NCBI GenBank assembly: GCA_963693025.1 | Contig: OY843749.1 | Span: 1,674,001-1,738,000 of the forward strand | Origin: JAHRAW01 sp963693025 | GTDB lineage: Bacteria > Pseudomonadota > Gammaproteobacteria > Arenicellales > Poriferihabitantaceae | Length of the DNA stretch: 64,000 bases | Reading direction: 5' to 3' | Shown here: piece by piece, positions 62,737 to 64,000 of the stretch | Layout of the letters: the number at the start of each line of letters is the position of its first letter | Numbering within the stretch: position 1 is the first letter of the stretch | Translations under genes and position numbers: made by a program | Notes under the pieces: model-generated | Told to the model about the DNA's origin: nothing | The model's input: only the letters and a program-made list of their open reading frames with translations | Databases searched by the model: none

Positions 62737-63681
62737 TTAGTAGCCGCGCGAGAAATCCGCCACGTGCGTCGGCGCGCGCCCGGCGCGCAGGCGGGTGATG
62801 TTGTCGATGACGTGTTGGGCGGCGGTGGCGGGCAGGGTTTTGGCGGCGATATGCGGCGTGATATGGACGGCGTCGTGGCGCCACAGCGCGCTGGCTTTTG
62901 CCAACGGCTCGTGCGCGAACACGTCCAGCGCCGCGCCCCGAATATGACCGCGGTCGAGCGCCGCCAGCAGGGCGGCTTCATCGCAATGGCCGCCGCGCCC
63001 GGCGTTGATGACGAACGCGCCTTCGGGCAGCCGCGCGAGGTTGCCGGCGCCCAGTATGTTTTCGGTTTGCGGCGTGAGCGGCAGCAGGCAGACCAGGATG
63101 TCGGTGCGCGCCAGAAACCGCCCCAGTTGCCGCTCTCCGTGGTAGGACGCGACCCCGTCGATGCGTTTTTCGGCGCGGCTCCAGCCGGCGACATCGAAGC
63201 CCAGCGAGACCAACGCCTCGGCGGCGGCGCGCCCCATCACCCCGAGACCGAGCAAGCCGACGCGCCGCTCATGCGCCGGAATTTGCGGCAGTTCGCGCCA
63301 CGCGATGTCGCGCTGCTGGGCTTCATACTGCGGCATAAAACGGTGAAAGCGCAGCACGTGATACAGCACATACTCGGTCATGCCCGCAGTCAGCGCAACG
63401 TCCACCATACGAATCACCGGCACGCCGGGCGGAACGAGGTCTTCGCCGACCAGATGGTCCAGCCCGGCGCCGAGCGAGAAGACCGCTTTCAGGTTGGGCA
63501 GGCGGGCGAGCGCACCGGGTTCCGGCTCCCACACCAGCGCGTAGTCGGCCTCCTCGGGCGCGCCGGGCGCATCCCAGCCGCGCACCTCAACATCGAAGTC
63601 CGCGAAGGCATCCGCCCACTCGGCTTGCTGCCCGAGATAGGCTTTCACCAGCAACACCTCAGTCCGTGCGCGCGCCCGCAT
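62737..63681 (-). CDS. Glyoxylate/hydroxypyruvate reductase A-like dehydrogenase
   Basis: A 314-residue D-isomer-specific 2-hydroxyacid dehydrogenase of the GhrA branch. The substrate-binding part FSLGAGLDHLVGEDLVPPGV precedes the NAD(P) motif VGLLGLGVMGRAAAEALVSL. INAGRGGHCDE and the catalytic His region DAVHITPHIAAKT follow. GhrA enzymes reduce glyoxylate and hydroxypyruvate. The ATG at 63681 lies five bases after the SDR stop and fits better than one at 63711, which would overlap it. Confidence 0.88.
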   Translation of the reverse strand: MRARARTEVLLVKAYLGQQAEWADAFADFDVEVRGWDAPGAPEEADYALVWEPEPGALARLPNLKAVFSLGAGLDHLVGEDLVPPGVPVIRMVDVALTAGMTEYVLYHVLRFHRFMPQYEAQQRDIAWRELPQIPAHERRVGLLGLGVMGRAAAEALVSLGFDVAGWSRAEKRIDGVASYHGERQLGRFLARTDILVCLLPLTPQTENILGAGNLARLPEGAFVINAGRGGHCDEAALLAALDRGHIRGAALDVFAHEPLAKASALWRHDAVHITPHIAAKTLPATAAQHVIDNITRLRAGRAPTHVADFSRGY

Positions 63682-63685
63682 GGCG

Positions 63686-64000
63686 TTATTGCGCGGTGTA
63701 TCCGCCGTCAACCGGCAACATCACGCCGGTAATGTGCGGCTCGGTCGCCAGAAAAATGATTGCGCGCGCCACTTCCGCCGGCGTCGCCAGCCGCCCCTGC
63801 GGAATCAGCGCGCAGTTTTTCGCGCGGGTTTCGGCTTCGGTGACGCCCGCCGGGTGCTTGGAGAACAGCATCGGCGCGTCGATGGCGCCGGGGCAGACCG
63901 CGTTGACGGTGACGCCGTCACGCGCGCATTCCAGCGCCAGCGCGCGGGTCAGTTGCGCCACGCCGCCCTTGCTCGCGCAATACGCCGACAACTCGCGCGC
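63686..64000 (-). CDS. Short-chain dehydrogenase/reductase (5' part beyond window)
   Basis: Only the C-terminal about 105 residues are in the window. ELSAYCASKGGVAQLTRALA contains the catalytic Tyr-x-x-x-Lys. NAVCPGAIDAPML and the closing ITGVMLPVDGGYTAQ are SDR hallmarks. The frame runs off the right edge. It appears coupled to the dehydrogenase gene. Confidence 0.88.
   Translation of the reverse strand, partial: ARELSAYCASKGGVAQLTRALALECARDGVTVNAVCPGAIDAPMLFSKHPAGVTEAETRAKNCALIPQGRLATPAEVARAIIFLATEPHITGVMLPVDGGYTAQ

Overview
This GC-rich window most likely comes from an uncultivated or little-studied gammaproteobacterium. The main evidence is gene order. The series rpe / trpE / trpG / trpC / OsmC follows the Pseudomonas-type arrangement but has lost gph, trpD and crp at this locus. 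The chromosome-origin genes dnaA, dnaN and gyrB lie together without recF. The genus cannot be told from the sequence alone. No rRNA, tRNA or CRISPR array was recognised.

Layout. 0-6.8 kb: HlyU-like regulator, soluble transhydrogenase, a cysteine-desulfurase-like enzyme, a hypoxanthine/uracil-type DNA glycosylase, a CBS-domain protein, a lipoprotein lytic transglycosylase and an MFS transporter. 6.8-15.8 kb: a tightly packed plus-strand run of DegP/DegQ-type protease, rpe, a DNA methyltransferase, trpE-trpG-trpC, OsmC, AI-2E-type permease, DUF2007, ArsC-like and HD-domain genes. 15.8-22 kb: origin region, with gyrB, two ParB-binding parS palindromes, dnaN, DnaA boxes and dnaA. 22-25.4 kb: four-domain FAD/GcvT-type N-methyl amino acid dehydrogenase and an alpha/beta hydrolase. 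25.8-29 kb: lineage-specific patch of secreted repeat proteins and very small membrane proteins. 29-32.7 kb: thiBPQ thiamine importer under a TPP riboswitch. 33-35.5 kb: TANGO2/NRDE, DUF2237 and MetF-like genes. 35.7-41.3 kb: three DNA methyltransferases and a candidate restriction enzyme interleaved with livG-livF. 41.3-47.3 kb: the rest of the Liv-type cluster (racemase, LivK, LivH, LivM, SDR, Rieske oxygenase). 47.3-49.3 kb: accessory patch of orphan genes and nested repeats. 49.3-60.2 kb: EamA transporter, nucleotide-sugar genes, ileS with an altered HIGH motif, rhomboid protease, an AAA ATPase/DUF4276 pair and citrate synthase. 60.3-64 kb: DUF1820, MsrA, a PuuD-like membrane protein, a GhrA-like dehydrogenase and an SDR cut by the window edge.

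The intergenic DNA is full of small dispersed palindromic elements. Family A is about 200 bp, bounded by CGTCATTCTCGAGCG-type inverted ends; at least ten full or partial copies are visible. Family B has CGTCATTCCCGC ends (two copies), and family C carries a GTATCATCCCTGATAC palindrome. Two further MITE-like elements, of 190 bp and about 160 bp, have inserted into copies of A and B. This allows relative dating of the insertions and suggests a genome with a history of mobile-element activity.

The most notable single observation is that the isoleucyl-tRNA synthetase carries Gly-Ile-His-His where class I synthetases carry His-x-Gly-His. This is the swapped signature reported for mupirocin hyper-resistant IleRS2 enzymes. 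Other leads are the restriction-modification genes embedded in the Liv-type operon with a duplicated livF 3' end, the AAA/DUF4276 candidate defence pair, and the origin region where recF is replaced by parS sites.
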